A stretch of 64,000 bases of DNA from DAOSCP01 sp035379625 (lineage in GTDB: Bacteria > Bacteroidota > Ignavibacteria > Ignavibacteriales > DAOSCP01), in contig DAOSVM010000008.1 in the NCBI GenBank assembly GCA_035379625.1, forward strand, positions 25,057 to 89,056, given 5' to 3'. A program made the position numbers and the translations under genes. The notes under the pieces were generated by a model. The model did not search any database and was not told the origin of the DNA. It saw nothing but the letters and a program-made list of their open reading frames with translations. Each line of letters begins with the position of its first letter. The stretch's first letter is position 1. Positions 8,612 to 17,746 of the stretch are shown here, in pieces.

Positions 8612-9517
8612 ATGAGTTTATTAGTAGTAGGCTCAATAGCCTTTGATAATATCATAACTCCACTAACTGAAGTTAAAAATTCACTTGGCGGCTCAACAAC
8701 TTATATTTCTGTAGCAGCTTCACATTTTACTGATAAAGTTGCCATTGTAGGTGTAGTTGGTACTGATTTTGGCGAAGAAAATATTAACATTTTTAAGAAG
8801 CATAATATTGATATTACCGGATTAGAAATTGTACCAAATGGTAAAACTTTCTTCTGGGCTGGGAAATATCATAATGATTTTAACAATCGTGATTCACTTG
8901 CAACGGAATTAAATGTTTTTGCTAATTTTAACCCAATCATACCTGAGCATTTAAAAAAATCATCAGTTGTAGTTTTGGGAAATATTGATCCTGTTTTACA
9001 TGAAAGAGTATTAAACCAACTTACAGAGCCTAAATTTATTATTTGTGATACAATGAATTATTGGATAGAAAGTAGACTAAATGAATTACTTAAAATTCTG
9101 CCAAGAATTGATGTTTTAATTATAAATGATTCAGAAGCTCGTTTATTGGCAAATGAATTCAATTTAATTAAAGCAGCAAAAAAAATACTAACTTATGGGC
9201 CAAATTATCTTGTTATCAAACGTGGAGAACATGGCGCTAGTTTATTTTCAAGAGATCAAATTTTCGTTGCTCCTGCTTTTCCAGTTGAAAATCTAGTCGA
9301 TCCTACTGGCGCTGGAGATACTTTTGCAGGTGGATTTGCTGGCTTCCTTTATCGTAAAAATGATTTTGGCTTCGATAATCTTAGAAGAGCTGTTGTCTAT
9401 GGTAGTGCTATGGCATCTTTTTGCGTTGAAGAATTCAGTATTAAAGGTATTGATAATCTTACTTATGAAGAAATTAAATACCGTTATAAAAAATTTGTTG
9501 ATATTTCATCATTTTAA
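8612..9517 (+). CDS. PfkB-family carbohydrate kinase
   Basis: A ribokinase/PfkB-fold kinase of 301 residues, the normal length. The N-terminal region has the LGGSTTYISVAASHF glycine-rich substrate loop. The C-terminal signature DPTGAGDTFAGGFAGFL holds the catalytic Asp and anion hole. The Asn-Asp-Ser-Glu motif (INDSEARLLANEF) typical of the family lies in the middle. The acceptor cannot be read from sequence; sugars and nucleosides are both possible. A GAGAG ribosome site precedes the ATG, and TATATTTG at 8576-8583 resembles a Bacteroidota -7 promoter box, although no correctly spaced -33 TTG is seen. The M16-like gene follows after 15 bases. Confidence 0.9.
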   Translation: MSLLVVGSIAFDNIITPLTEVKNSLGGSTTYISVAASHFTDKVAIVGVVGTDFGEENINIFKKHNIDITGLEIVPNGKTFFWAGKYHNDFNNRDSLATELNVFANFNPIIPEHLKKSSVVVLGNIDPVLHERVLNQLTEPKFIICDTMNYWIESRLNELLKILPRIDVLIINDSEARLLANEFNLIKAAKKILTYGPNYLVIKRGEHGASLFSRDQIFVAPAFPVENLVDPTGAGDTFAGGFAGFLYRKNDFGFDNLRRAVVYGSAMASFCVEEFSIKGIDNLTYEEIKYRYKKFVDISSF

Positions 9518-9532
9518 AAAATTAGGTGTATT

Positions 9533-11581
9533 ATGAAAAAATTCTTTTTGCTGTTATTTTCAATTTCCTTAAATCTTTTTGGCCAAAAGTATATTAACAT
9601 CTCCGATAACTACTTCTTAAAAAACGGTCTTGAAGTTTTATTAATTTCCGATACTTCATATAAAACTGTTACAGCTGGTATTGCTTTTAAAATCCCAACT
9701 AAATATCAGGGACAATATATCGGTTACACAACTTTTCTCCCAAATTTATTGACGCAAAATTCAAAAAATATAACTTCTCAAAGCCTTTATAACCTTAGAA
9801 AGTACGGATACTTAAGCATTTATGCAAATGATGATAAAATTTCAATAGCTTCTTACAAAGAATATTTAGATACTGTATTCTACATTCTATCCGATCTAAT
9901 AATTAACCCTAATCTTTCTGTGGAAAACATGATTGATTTTAAGAAAAAGGTTTTACCATCTGTAAAAAAATATAATCAGGAAATAGCAAATATTGCAGTT
10001 AATGTATATAGAAGAACAGCATTCGAACATAATTCTCCTGCTTCTGAATTTCCAACTCAAAATTCAATAATAGATATTTCAATTAATGTTTTAAAGAATC
10101 ACTACCATAAATATTTTATCCCAAATAATGCTACTTTAATAGTCGTTGGTAATTTTGATATAAAAAAAATTAAAAATCTTATCGAAAAATACTTCTCAAC
10201 ATGGCAAACTGGCCCTCAACCAGACTTGAATAATGACAAAAATTATTTTAAAGATTTTGGAGATACTATAGCTATAGTACATGCCAATAATATGGATACA
10301 CCCTTTATTTTTATGGCTTCACCTTTCGAATTATCCAAAAGACAAAAAGATATTACTTATGTTCAATTACTTAGTTTGATGTTTGGAAATTATGCTTATA
10401 AGTTCTTTTACAAAGATACTTTAAATAAAGGATATTACACTGATGCAGTTTTTCAAAATAATGCTGAACATTCTGCTATAACTATAGCTAAACAAATACC
10501 TTATGATAGCGTCCACAAATTTGTAGAAATTTATCCAAAAGTTTATAAAAATTTCTTTTCTTCAACAATAGATCCACTTGAATTAGTTAAAGCGAAAAAT
10601 ATAGTTATTTCAACAATTAAATCACAACTTTCAAATTCTAATATTACATTTGATTTTATATCAGATTTTAAAACTAATTTATACTCAAATGATTTCATAT
10701 TAAATTATATAAATACTATTGAAAATATTAACGTTGACACATTAGAACATTATAAAAAATCATATATTCCATTGCACAAATTCTATACGGTTATAATTTT
10801 AGATACAAATAAAATTACTCCTGCGTTCAAAGAGAAATTTAAATATAAAATTTTCGATCAATATGGAAATCCTGTTAATACAAATCTTCCTCCTATTCCT
10901 AAAGATTTAACAGCTCAAAAAATTATTCAAAACTATATAGAGAAAATAACTTCTACCATTAATGTAGAAAAAATAAATAATTTGATGTTAACATACGCTG
11001 GCGAAATAGTTGTTGAAAATGGTAAAAAACAAATTGAAACTCGTATTGTTTATTCTTTAAAAGACAATAAATATTTCAAGCATGTAGCTGTAGATGGTCA
11101 AGAAGATGCATTACAAATTTATGACGGTAAACAATTCTTCGAAAATTCAAAATTTTTTGGTCCAAGAATACTTGATGAAAAAGATACTTATCAGAGTCTT
11201 TATAATTCCGTTTTTCTACCACAAAGATTTATAAATGATTGGAATATTTCAGTAAAATTATTAGGGATAGAACCTTATGATACTTCATATGCTTATAACA
11301 TAGAATTTACCGATAAATATGGCCAAAAATGGAATGAATATTATGATTATAAATCGTTTTTATTAATTGGTTATCAGAAAATCACTAAAAATGTACAATT
11401 AGATATAAAAGAACAAAATTATTATCATAGTTATACATTATTTAATGGATTTTTATTACCATCAAAAATTAGTTCTAAAGTACTTTCTCAAACAGCTGAA
11501 TTTTCGCTTAAAGATGTAAGGAATAATGTTAATTTAGCAAAAAACTTCTTTACGTTTAAATATAAGAAAGCAAAAAAATGA
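9533..11581 (+). CDS. Secreted M16-like protein, apparently catalytically inactive
   Basis: A signal peptide (MKKFFLLLFSISLNLFG) is followed by an M16/insulinase-type fold. One half-domain starts at LKNGLEVLLI, and the linker contains HYHKYFIPNNATLIVVGNFD, a hallmark of the M16 N-terminal domain. The zinc motif HxxEH expected shortly after the start is absent; the equivalent place reads GYTTFLPNLL. A degenerate second M16-like half follows, then about 180 residues of an outer-membrane-lipoprotein-type beta domain. Inactive M16 partners normally pair with an active subunit, but none is in view. The last four bases overlap the next gene (ATGA), so the two are translationally coupled. Confidence 0.82.
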   Translation: MKKFFLLLFSISLNLFGQKYINISDNYFLKNGLEVLLISDTSYKTVTAGIAFKIPTKYQGQYIGYTTFLPNLLTQNSKNITSQSLYNLRKYGYLSIYANDDKISIASYKEYLDTVFYILSDLIINPNLSVENMIDFKKKVLPSVKKYNQEIANIAVNVYRRTAFEHNSPASEFPTQNSIIDISINVLKNHYHKYFIPNNATLIVVGNFDIKKIKNLIEKYFSTWQTGPQPDLNNDKNYFKDFGDTIAIVHANNMDTPFIFMASPFELSKRQKDITYVQLLSLMFGNYAYKFFYKDTLNKGYYTDAVFQNNAEHSAITIAKQIPYDSVHKFVEIYPKVYKNFFSSTIDPLELVKAKNIVISTIKSQLSNSNITFDFISDFKTNLYSNDFILNYINTIENINVDTLEHYKKSYIPLHKFYTVIILDTNKITPAFKEKFKYKIFDQYGNPVNTNLPPIPKDLTAQKIIQNYIEKITSTINVEKINNLMLTYAGEIVVENGKKQIETRIVYSLKDNKYFKHVAVDGQEDALQIYDGKQFFENSKFFGPRILDEKDTYQSLYNSVFLPQRFINDWNISVKLLGIEPYDTSYAYNIEFTDKYGQKWNEYYDYKSFLLIGYQKITKNVQLDIKEQNYYHSYTLFNGFLLPSKISSKVLSQTAEFSLKDVRNNVNLAKNFFTFKYKKAKK

Positions 11582-12189
11582 AAATTAAAACTTTTGTATT
11601 TGACCTTGGTAATGTTCTTTTGCCTTTTGATTATAGTATTATGATTAAAAAATTAAATGCTATTTCTGATAACTTAGGTAATAGTTATTATAGATGGTAT
11701 AGAGATAATTATCATTATCATAGGGATTTTGAAAAAGGATTGATTAAGGAAGAGGAATTTATCGAATTAAATTTAAAAGTATTAGATAATCGTATATCAG
11801 CAGAAACTTTTTGTAGATTTTATTCAGAAATATTTGAGGAAAATAGAAAGATTACGTCGCTTTTACCGATTATTAAAAATAATTTTAATTTGATACTGCT
11901 TTCTAATACAAACTCTATACATAAGAAATACGGTTGGGATAAATATAATTTTATTACTTATTTTGATCACTTGGTTTTATCTCATATAGTAAAATCAGTT
12001 AAGCCAGAAAAAGAAATTTATGAGTATGCCCAAAGTTTAAGTAACTCTCAACCAGATGAGATATTATATATTGATGATATTAAAGAATATACCGACGCAG
12101 CAGAAAAGTTAGGTTGGAATACTTACCACTTTATCAATGAAGATGATACTTTTGAATTTTTACAAAAAAAATTAAAGGCTGCCAAATAG
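11578..12189 (+). CDS. HAD-superfamily hydrolase (class IA)
   Basis: A compact 203-residue haloacid dehalogenase-type phosphatase. Motif I is VFDLGNVLLPFD, where the usual second Asp (DxD) is Gly-Asn, as in the YihX/epoxide-hydrolase-N-terminal subgroup. Motif II is LLSNTN, the motif III lysine is in SVKPEKEIYEYA, and motif IV is ILYIDDIKEYTDAAEKLG. YihX-type enzymes dephosphorylate sugar phosphates such as glucose-1-phosphate, and glgC, which uses glucose-1-phosphate, lies just downstream on the other strand. That link is suggestive only. The stop codon lies inside the loop of the terminator hairpin at 12174-12201. Confidence 0.88.
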   Translation: MKIKTFVFDLGNVLLPFDYSIMIKKLNAISDNLGNSYYRWYRDNYHYHRDFEKGLIKEEEFIELNLKVLDNRISAETFCRFYSEIFEENRKITSLLPIIKNNFNLILLSNTNSIHKKYGWDKYNFITYFDHLVLSHIVKSVKPEKEIYEYAQSLSNSQPDEILYIDDIKEYTDAAEKLGWNTYHFINEDDTFEFLQKKLKAAK

Positions 12190-12201
12190 CAGCCTTTTTT
12201 T
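12174..12201. terminator. Bidirectional terminator between convergent genes
   Basis: AAAGGCTGC, a six-base loop and GCAGCC are followed by seven T on the plus strand. On the minus strand the same hairpin is followed by TTTAATTTTTTTT. It therefore serves both the HAD gene, whose TAG at 12187-12189 begins in the loop, and glgC, which ends at 12203. Confidence 0.88.
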
Positions 12202-12202
12202 A

Positions 12203-13441
12203 TCATTCAAATTGATAGCCTTTTGGTATTACAACTAAGCCAGATTCTGTTACGGTAAATCTTTTCTTATCAATATCTGGATCAAATCCAATCTCCATAC
12301 CTTCTGGAATATTAACATTTTTATCTATAATACATCTTCGAATACGAGCGTGACGCCCAATGTTAACATTATTAAATAGAATTGAATCAACAACATAAGT
12401 ATAACTGTTAACTCTACAACCCGGTCCTATAATTGATCTTTCAACAAGACCACCTGACACAATTGTACCATCACAAACTAAAGAATTAAAAGTACGTCCA
12501 ACTCTTTCGCCTTCGTGGGAAATTGTTTTTGCAGGTGGAAGCTGTAATTGTTTTGTCCAAATTGGCCAATCTTGATCATAAAGATTAAACATAGGAATAA
12601 CATTTAATAAATCCATATTTGCAGCATAATAGCTTTCCAAAGTTCCAATATCCATCCAATAAGGTTGTTCTTTTTTATTTTCATCTTCAAACATCCAAGC
12701 AGAAACTTTATATCCAGCACTTATCATATATGGTATTACGTGTTTACCAAAATCATCATTTGGTAGATGAGCAGCTTCCATTTCTAATAATACATTTTTT
12801 AAAACATCGGCTTTAAAGACATAAATACCCATACTAGCAAAACAATAGCCAGGTTTGTTAGGAATTTCAGGGGGATCTTTTGGTTTTTCAATAAACGAAA
12901 CAACATCATAATTTTCATTAACTCCTAATATTCCAAACCTTGTTGCTTGATCTTTCGGAAATACAATTGAAGCAATTGTTAAATCTGCATCTTTCTGAGC
13001 ATTACTTTGAAGCATTTTTAAATAGTCCATTTTATAAATATGATCTCCAGAAAGTATCAAAACTCTTTTGAATTTACCATTATGGAATAGGTTCATATTT
13101 TGTTGAATTGCATTTGCAGTGCCTTTGTACCAATCTTGACCCTGTTTTAATTGTGGTGGAACAGAATGAATAAACTCACCCAAATCGGGATTAAATATAT
13201 TCCATGCTTCATAAATATGACTATTTAAAGAATCAGACTTATACTGTGTTAATATGTAAATTTTTCGTAAACCTGAGTTCAAACAATTTGAAAGGGCAAA
13301 GTCAATAATTCTATATTTCCCACCGAATGGTACAGAAGGTTTACTTCTTGGCTCAGTTAATGGCCTGAGTCTTTCACCTTGTCCCCCTGCCAATATCATT
13401 GTTACAGTATCCTTCAACAAAGATGAACCTTGAAATATCAT
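12203..13441 (-). CDS. glgC: Glucose-1-phosphate adenylyltransferase
   Basis: GlgC makes ADP-glucose from ATP and glucose-1-phosphate, the committed step of bacterial glycogen synthesis. The nucleotidyltransferase signature (ILAGGQGERLRPLT followed by RSKPSVPFGGKYRIIDFALSN) opens the protein. HIYKMDY, the IEKPKDPP loop and a C-terminal left-handed beta-helix (CRVNSYTYVVDSILFNNVNIG) follow. The start is set at the ATG at 13441 because GGGG lies five bases upstream; a longer in-frame reading would begin at a TTG (13468) without a ribosome site. This gives 412 residues, the normal length. It stands alone, with no other glycogen genes in view. Confidence 0.95.
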   Translation of the reverse strand: MIFQGSSLLKDTVTMILAGGQGERLRPLTEPRSKPSVPFGGKYRIIDFALSNCLNSGLRKIYILTQYKSDSLNSHIYEAWNIFNPDLGEFIHSVPPQLKQGQDWYKGTANAIQQNMNLFHNGKFKRVLILSGDHIYKMDYLKMLQSNAQKDADLTIASIVFPKDQATRFGILGVNENYDVVSFIEKPKDPPEIPNKPGYCFASMGIYVFKADVLKNVLLEMEAAHLPNDDFGKHVIPYMISAGYKVSAWMFEDENKKEQPYWMDIGTLESYYAANMDLLNVIPMFNLYDQDWPIWTKQLQLPPAKTISHEGERVGRTFNSLVCDGTIVSGGLVERSIIGPGCRVNSYTYVVDSILFNNVNIGRHARIRRCIIDKNVNIPEGMEIGFDPDIDKKRFTVTESGLVVIPKGYQFE

Positions 13442-13499
13442 AATAACCCCTTTATATTTATTATACAATATTCTTGCCCTAATTGAATATTATAATTTT

Positions 13500-15197
13500 A
13501 TGTTTAATAATAAATTTTTTTTCTTTTATACTTTTTATTATATTAATAAGTTAATGAAAAAATATATTAACATCCGAGTTATTTTCTATATTGTATTTCT
13601 TTTATTATTATCTTATTTTGCTAACTACTTAAAATTTCATAACTTAAAATTTAATAAATATTCTTTCCCTTCTATCACATTATCCAAAAATCACAATTTT
13701 GATATTTTAAACTCAAATTATTATGTAAAATTTTATGATAATAATAACTCTATAGATGTTACAGCAAAATTAAAAATATCTATTCTTTCTGATACATTGA
13801 AATCTATTTCTTTAAATTTATTCGATAATTTAAAAATATCACGAATGCTAGTTAATAACAATAATACATATTATATACATAAAAATAACCAAATTACAAT
13901 ATATTTGCAAAACAAAGACAAAATTTTAAATATTGAAGCAAATTATTCTGGAACACCAAAAAATTTAGGCGTTAGTTCTTTTGGGAAATATAAGTTTAAT
14001 AACTATAATTATGTTTATACTATTAATGAACCTTATTTTGCTTCAACTTGGCTTTTATGCAAGGACGATAATGCAGAAAAAACCAACCTTGAGATGACAA
14101 TAGAAATTGATACACCATATATAGCAATTTCTAATGGAAGATTGATAAAATTTTATCAAAATTCTTCAAAAAATATTTACTATTGGAAAAGTTATTATCC
14201 TATTTCACCATATCTTATATCAATTTATGCAGGCAAATACAACGTATTAATGGATAGTGTATATTCAGTTAAAAACAAACACATTCCAATATATTTTTAT
14301 TCATTACCACACAATACCCAAATGGCATATTCTGCATTGCAAGATACCAAGAAAGTTTTACTTTTTTTTGAGAATACTTTTGGCGAATATCCTTTTATAA
14401 ACGATAAATATTCTGTTACAGAAATTTTTTGGAACAACGGTGCTATAGAAAATCAAACAGCTGTAGGCATTGGTGAAATTTTTATGACTAATTCTCGTCA
14501 AAGTCAACTAATGTTAATTCACGAGCTTGCACACCAATGGTGGGGAAATTCTGTAACTGTAGATAATTGGAATGATATATGGTTAAGTGAAGGTTTAGCT
14601 AGATATTCTGAAGCTCTTGCTGTTGAGTACTTTCAAGGAAAAAACGCATATTTTGAATTTATGAATTCATTAAAAGAACCTTTTTGGGGACGTCTTTCTA
14701 ATCCACAAGATAATTTATTTAGTAGATTAGTTTATAATAAAGGTGCTTGGATTTTCCATATGCTCCGTATGAAATTAGGTGATACTCTTTTTTTTAATTT
14801 TTTAAGAGCTTATTATAACAAATTCAAATATTCAACCGTTAATACTAATTCCTTTAAATCGTTTTTAGAGGGTTACACTAAAAGTAATTTTGATAAATTT
14901 TTTAAAGATTGGATAACAAATGCTAAAACAATTCCCTTTATAAGTTATAAATACAACATCCAAAAACTAAAAAATTCAATGTATTCTATTGAATTAAATT
15001 TAGAGCAATTTTCAAGTGAAAAATATATTTTTAATCTTCCTATTGAAGTTCTTTTTAGTGATGATAATAATTCTTTAATAAAATCTTTCAATTTTTCAAC
15101 AAAAAATTTTAATTTTAAGGCTGAAATTAATTTTTTCCCAAAAAAAATTATTATTGATCCATATAATAAAATTCTTTGCAATATTAAAAGGTTATAA
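13500..15197 (+). CDS. M1-family zinc aminopeptidase, membrane-anchored
   Basis: A gluzincin with the zinc motif HELAH at residues 341-345 and the third ligand Glu364 (LSEGLARY). The exopeptidase motif is present as GAIEN (residues 314-318) in place of the commoner GAMEN. The N-terminal beta domain covers about residues 70-260 and the helical C-terminal part includes DKFFKDWI. One hydrophobic segment near residues 27-43 is a signal anchor or uncleaved signal. The start is uncertain: the ATG at 13500 gives 565 residues, whereas the ATG at 13554 (MKKYINIRVIF) gives a more typical signal start. Neither has a ribosome site. It is transcribed divergently from glgC, and fluC follows after three bases. 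Confidence 0.9.
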   Translation: MFNNKFFFFYTFYYINKLMKKYINIRVIFYIVFLLLLSYFANYLKFHNLKFNKYSFPSITLSKNHNFDILNSNYYVKFYDNNNSIDVTAKLKISILSDTLKSISLNLFDNLKISRMLVNNNNTYYIHKNNQITIYLQNKDKILNIEANYSGTPKNLGVSSFGKYKFNNYNYVYTINEPYFASTWLLCKDDNAEKTNLEMTIEIDTPYIAISNGRLIKFYQNSSKNIYYWKSYYPISPYLISIYAGKYNVLMDSVYSVKNKHIPIYFYSLPHNTQMAYSALQDTKKVLLFFENTFGEYPFINDKYSVTEIFWNNGAIENQTAVGIGEIFMTNSRQSQLMLIHELAHQWWGNSVTVDNWNDIWLSEGLARYSEALAVEYFQGKNAYFEFMNSLKEPFWGRLSNPQDNLFSRLVYNKGAWIFHMLRMKLGDTLFFNFLRAYYNKFKYSTVNTNSFKSFLEGYTKSNFDKFFKDWITNAKTIPFISYKYNIQKLKNSMYSIELNLEQFSSEKYIFNLPIEVLFSDDNNSLIKSFNFSTKNFNFKAEINFFPKKIIIDPYNKILCNIKRL

Positions 15198-15200
15198 AAA

Positions 15201-15587
15201 ATGAAATTTTTATATATTGGTTTGGGTGGAGCATTAGGGAGTATATTAAGGTATGCTTCTTCTCGTTACTTTCAAGATTTATTTAAGGCAACATATTTTC
15301 CAATTGGTACACTTTTAGTAAATATTTTGGGATGTTTTATTATTGGTATCATTTTCGAGTTATATGACCAAAATTTTATATTCAATAACGAATTAAAATT
15401 ATTTCTTACTGTTGGTTTTTGCGGTGGATTTACAACTTTTTCAACATTCTCTAATGAAACAATGATTATGTTTTCAGAAGGTGACTTCTTTTACTCAAGC
15501 ATTTATATATCTATTAGCTTGTTTTTATGTCTTTTTGCTGTTTATATTGGTAAGGTCTTTGTAAAATATATTGCTAATATATTGTGA
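15201..15587 (+). CDS. fluC: Fluoride exporter/channel Fluc (CrcB)
   Basis: A 128-residue, four-helix membrane protein that forms a dual-topology dimer and lets fluoride leave the cell. The family signatures are all present: GLGGALGSILRYASS at the start, GTLLVNILGCFIIG in helix two, and GFCGGFTTFSTFSNE at the helix-three break, which contains the sodium site and phenylalanine box. Only one copy is seen, so it would be a homodimer. No fluoride riboswitch can sit upstream because only three bases separate it from the preceding gene. Its end overlaps the next gene by four bases (GTGA). Confidence 0.95.
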   Translation: MKFLYIGLGGALGSILRYASSRYFQDLFKATYFPIGTLLVNILGCFIIGIIFELYDQNFIFNNELKLFLTVGFCGGFTTFSTFSNETMIMFSEGDFFYSSIYISISLFLCLFAVYIGKVFVKYIANIL

Positions 15588-16228
15588 AAATTTATCAGAA
15601 AATTTTCCCGTTCATATTATTTATTATTTTTTTAGTTCTTGATTTTGTTATCAGATTTGAATCACTTCTCAAATACTCAAATCAACAAAAGTTTTATTAC
15701 ACCTTATCTGTAATAACTTCATTTTTTCTATATTACGTTTTGCTTTTTTTCTTATCAAAAATTAAAAATAAATGGAAATTTATATACATATTTTTAATAA
15801 CATTGTATTTTACAAGTATATATATATTCTCATTTTCTTTTAAATTTGAAAACACTTATTATCCAAATTATACAATTATCAATTATTTAATAAGTGAACC
15901 ACAAAGTGCAATATCTCTTTTATTAGATTCACTCACACCAATATATATTGTAATTTTTTGTTTTATATTTATTTTAATTTTTATTTATCTATATAAAATG
16001 GATTTTAGTACTAAATTTTATTTTAATAAAATATTTTATTTTATAGTTACTTCTTATTTAATTTTATCGTTATTGTTAACTAATAAGATTTGGATAGTTG
16101 ATCAATGCTTAATTGTTGATACAAATTTTAATACAAATCTGCTTAAAGTTGTTCAAAATAAAATAACTGAAAAAAGTGAATATAATGGTCTTGATTATCG
16201 AATTCCGATGCATTTACACCTAAAATAA
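15584..16228 (+). CDS. LTA-synthase-like sulfatase, N-terminal membrane half
   Basis: This frame encodes five hydrophobic segments (the first being FILFIIFLVLDFVI) and an extracytoplasmic linker. This is the membrane domain that precedes the catalytic domain in lipoteichoic-acid-synthase/phosphoethanolamine-transferase relatives. It starts with GTG overlapping the end of fluC. The frame ends at TAA 16226-16228, but the matching catalytic domain continues in the -1 frame, which is open from 16195 and reads FNVLVLIFESLRSQN before the next ATG. The two halves are therefore one gene broken by a single-base frame change between 16195 and 16226. It could be a pseudogene, a sequencing error or, less likely, programmed slippage. 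Confidence 0.78.
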   Translation: MKIYQKIFPFILFIIFLVLDFVIRFESLLKYSNQQKFYYTLSVITSFFLYYVLLFFLSKIKNKWKFIYIFLITLYFTSIYIFSFSFKFENTYYPNYTIINYLISEPQSAISLLLDSLTPIYIVIFCFIFILIFIYLYKMDFSTKFYFNKIFYFIVTSYLILSLLLTNKIWIVDQCLIVDTNFNTNLLKVVQNKITEKSEYNGLDYRIPMHLHLK

Positions 16229-16287
16229 AAAACTCTAAAAAATTTAATGTTTTAGTCTTAATCTTTGAAAGTTTAAGAAGCCAAAAT

Positions 16288-17403
16288 ATGTCACTTTATG
16301 GCTATAATAAAAAGACAACACCTTTCTTAGATTCTCTTTTTCAACAATCTAATAATTTAATTTTTTTCAAGAAAGCATATACCTCTTCTACTACTACAAT
16401 GTTAGCTGTTCCTTCTATATTGAGTGGTATCACTTCTGCTCAATCAAAAAAATTATTCCACAGTTCTCCTTTGATTTGGGAATATGCAAAATCATTAAAT
16501 TATTATACGTTTTTTCTATCTTCCCAAAGTATGAATTGGTATAATTTTGATAAATTTTATGCTAACTCAAATTTAAATTATTATTGGAACGCAAACATTT
16601 CTAACTTACCATATTATAATGATTTTGGTATAGATGAAAATCATTTAATAAATCAATTTGGAAATGTTATTGCAAACAATAAAGATTTTTTCACCGGCGT
16701 TATTCAATTTAATACTAGTCATTATCCTTATACAACGCCCGAGCAATTTCAAAAATGGGGTGAAGATTTTATCGATAATTACAATAATTCAATTTTATAC
16801 CAGGATTTTTTAATTAAAAGAATTTTTGAAGTACTTAAAAAATATAATTTATTAGAAAACACAATAATTATTATGGTTGGCGATCACGGTGAAGCATTCA
16901 GAGAACACGGAAATATTGGACATGTTGATTCATTTTACCTTACTACTATTTCCATCCCACTAATTTTCTATATCCCTGAAAAACAACATTCTCTAAAGAA
17001 TTTACTTTCAAAAAATATAAATAAAATTGTTACAAATTATGACGTTGTTCCAACTTTACTAAGTTTTTGGAATATAGAAAATAATAAATTCATTCAGGAA
17101 ATTAGAAAAAACTTTTTAGGTTATAATTTGTTAGATAAAAATATGGATAGTAATAGATATGTCTTAAGTACTAACACGAATGAATTTATAAACTTTAATG
17201 TAGGTTTTTCAATAGTAAATGATTCTTTACATTTTATCTACAGAGCTAATTTAGTACCACAAGTAAAAGAATTATATAATATTTTGAAAGATCCATTAGA
17301 AAAAAATAATCTTTATTCACCTTCAAACGAGTTCTTGAAAGATATAAAAGAAAGAATTTTAAAAATCCCTGAACATAAATCATATATAAAGTTTTTAAAT
17401 TAA
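16288..17403 (+). CDS. LTA-synthase-like sulfatase, catalytic half
   Basis: This is the alkaline-phosphatase-fold domain of the gene begun at 15584. The ATG at 16288 is internal: the same frame upstream (to 16195) encodes the first catalytic strand VLVLIFESLR, whose Glu is a metal ligand in the family. Also visible are the nucleophile region AYTSSTTTMLAVPSILSG, NTSHYPYTTPEQF and the metal site VGDHGEAFREHGNIGH. Such enzymes move phosphoglycerol or phosphoethanolamine head groups onto envelope polymers or lipids; the substrate here is unknown. The last four bases overlap the convergent Spx-like gene. Without the upstream half the product would lack its membrane anchor and first active-site strand. 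Confidence 0.78.
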   Translation: MSLYGYNKKTTPFLDSLFQQSNNLIFFKKAYTSSTTTMLAVPSILSGITSAQSKKLFHSSPLIWEYAKSLNYYTFFLSSQSMNWYNFDKFYANSNLNYYWNANISNLPYYNDFGIDENHLINQFGNVIANNKDFFTGVIQFNTSHYPYTTPEQFQKWGEDFIDNYNNSILYQDFLIKRIFEVLKKYNLLENTIIIMVGDHGEAFREHGNIGHVDSFYLTTISIPLIFYIPEKQHSLKNLLSKNINKIVTNYDVVPTLLSFWNIENNKFIQEIRKNFLGYNLLDKNMDSNRYVLSTNTNEFINFNVGFSIVNDSLHFIYRANLVPQVKELYNILKDPLEKNNLYSPSNEFLKDIKERILKIPEHKSYIKFLN

Positions 17404-17744
17404 GATTCTTCTTTAAGCCATCGTGCCCAAACTTCTGGTTGATAACCGATGGTAACTTTTTTCCCATTCCTTACAATTGGTGTTTTTAACAATAAAGGAT
17501 CTTCTAATAATTCAGTTTCAATATTAAACACCATAAATTGAAGTCCTCTTTTCTTATATTGTTTTGATTCTTTATCTATCAAATCTTCTAACGGAATTAC
17601 TTGAGAAATATTTTTAAGTTCTCCTGGAGATAATTGACTTTCTGTTAAATCCTTGAAATGGTATTTTATCGCTCTTTCCTTAAAAAATCTTTCAGCTTTT
17701 TGAGTATCTTTACATTTTTTTGTGCCAATTATTTGTATATTCAT
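17400..17744 (-). CDS. ArsC/Spx-family protein
   Basis: A 114-residue thioredoxin-fold protein of the arsenate reductase/Spx family. The start IQIIGTKKCKDTQKAERFF places Cys11 at the catalytic position with Thr14 at the second place of the CxxC-like motif. The middle contains SPGELKNI and the end has TPIVRNGKKVTIGYQPEVW, where ArsC and Spx bear their conserved Arg and cis-Pro (LLLKTPIVR). The role could be arsenate reduction, as for YffB-like proteins, or RNA polymerase binding as in Spx; sequence alone does not decide. It lies three bases downstream of a TPR gene and shares its last four bases with the convergent sulfatase gene. Confidence 0.85.
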   Translation of the reverse strand: MNIQIIGTKKCKDTQKAERFFKERAIKYHFKDLTESQLSPGELKNISQVIPLEDLIDKESKQYKKRGLQFMVFNIETELLEDPLLLKTPIVRNGKKVTIGYQPEVWARWLKEES

Positions 17745-17746
17745 AA

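Noticed and set aside
15150..15201. Possible fluoride riboswitch ahead of fluC
   Set aside because: Only three bases separate fluC from the preceding coding sequence, leaving no room, and no matching fold was seen.
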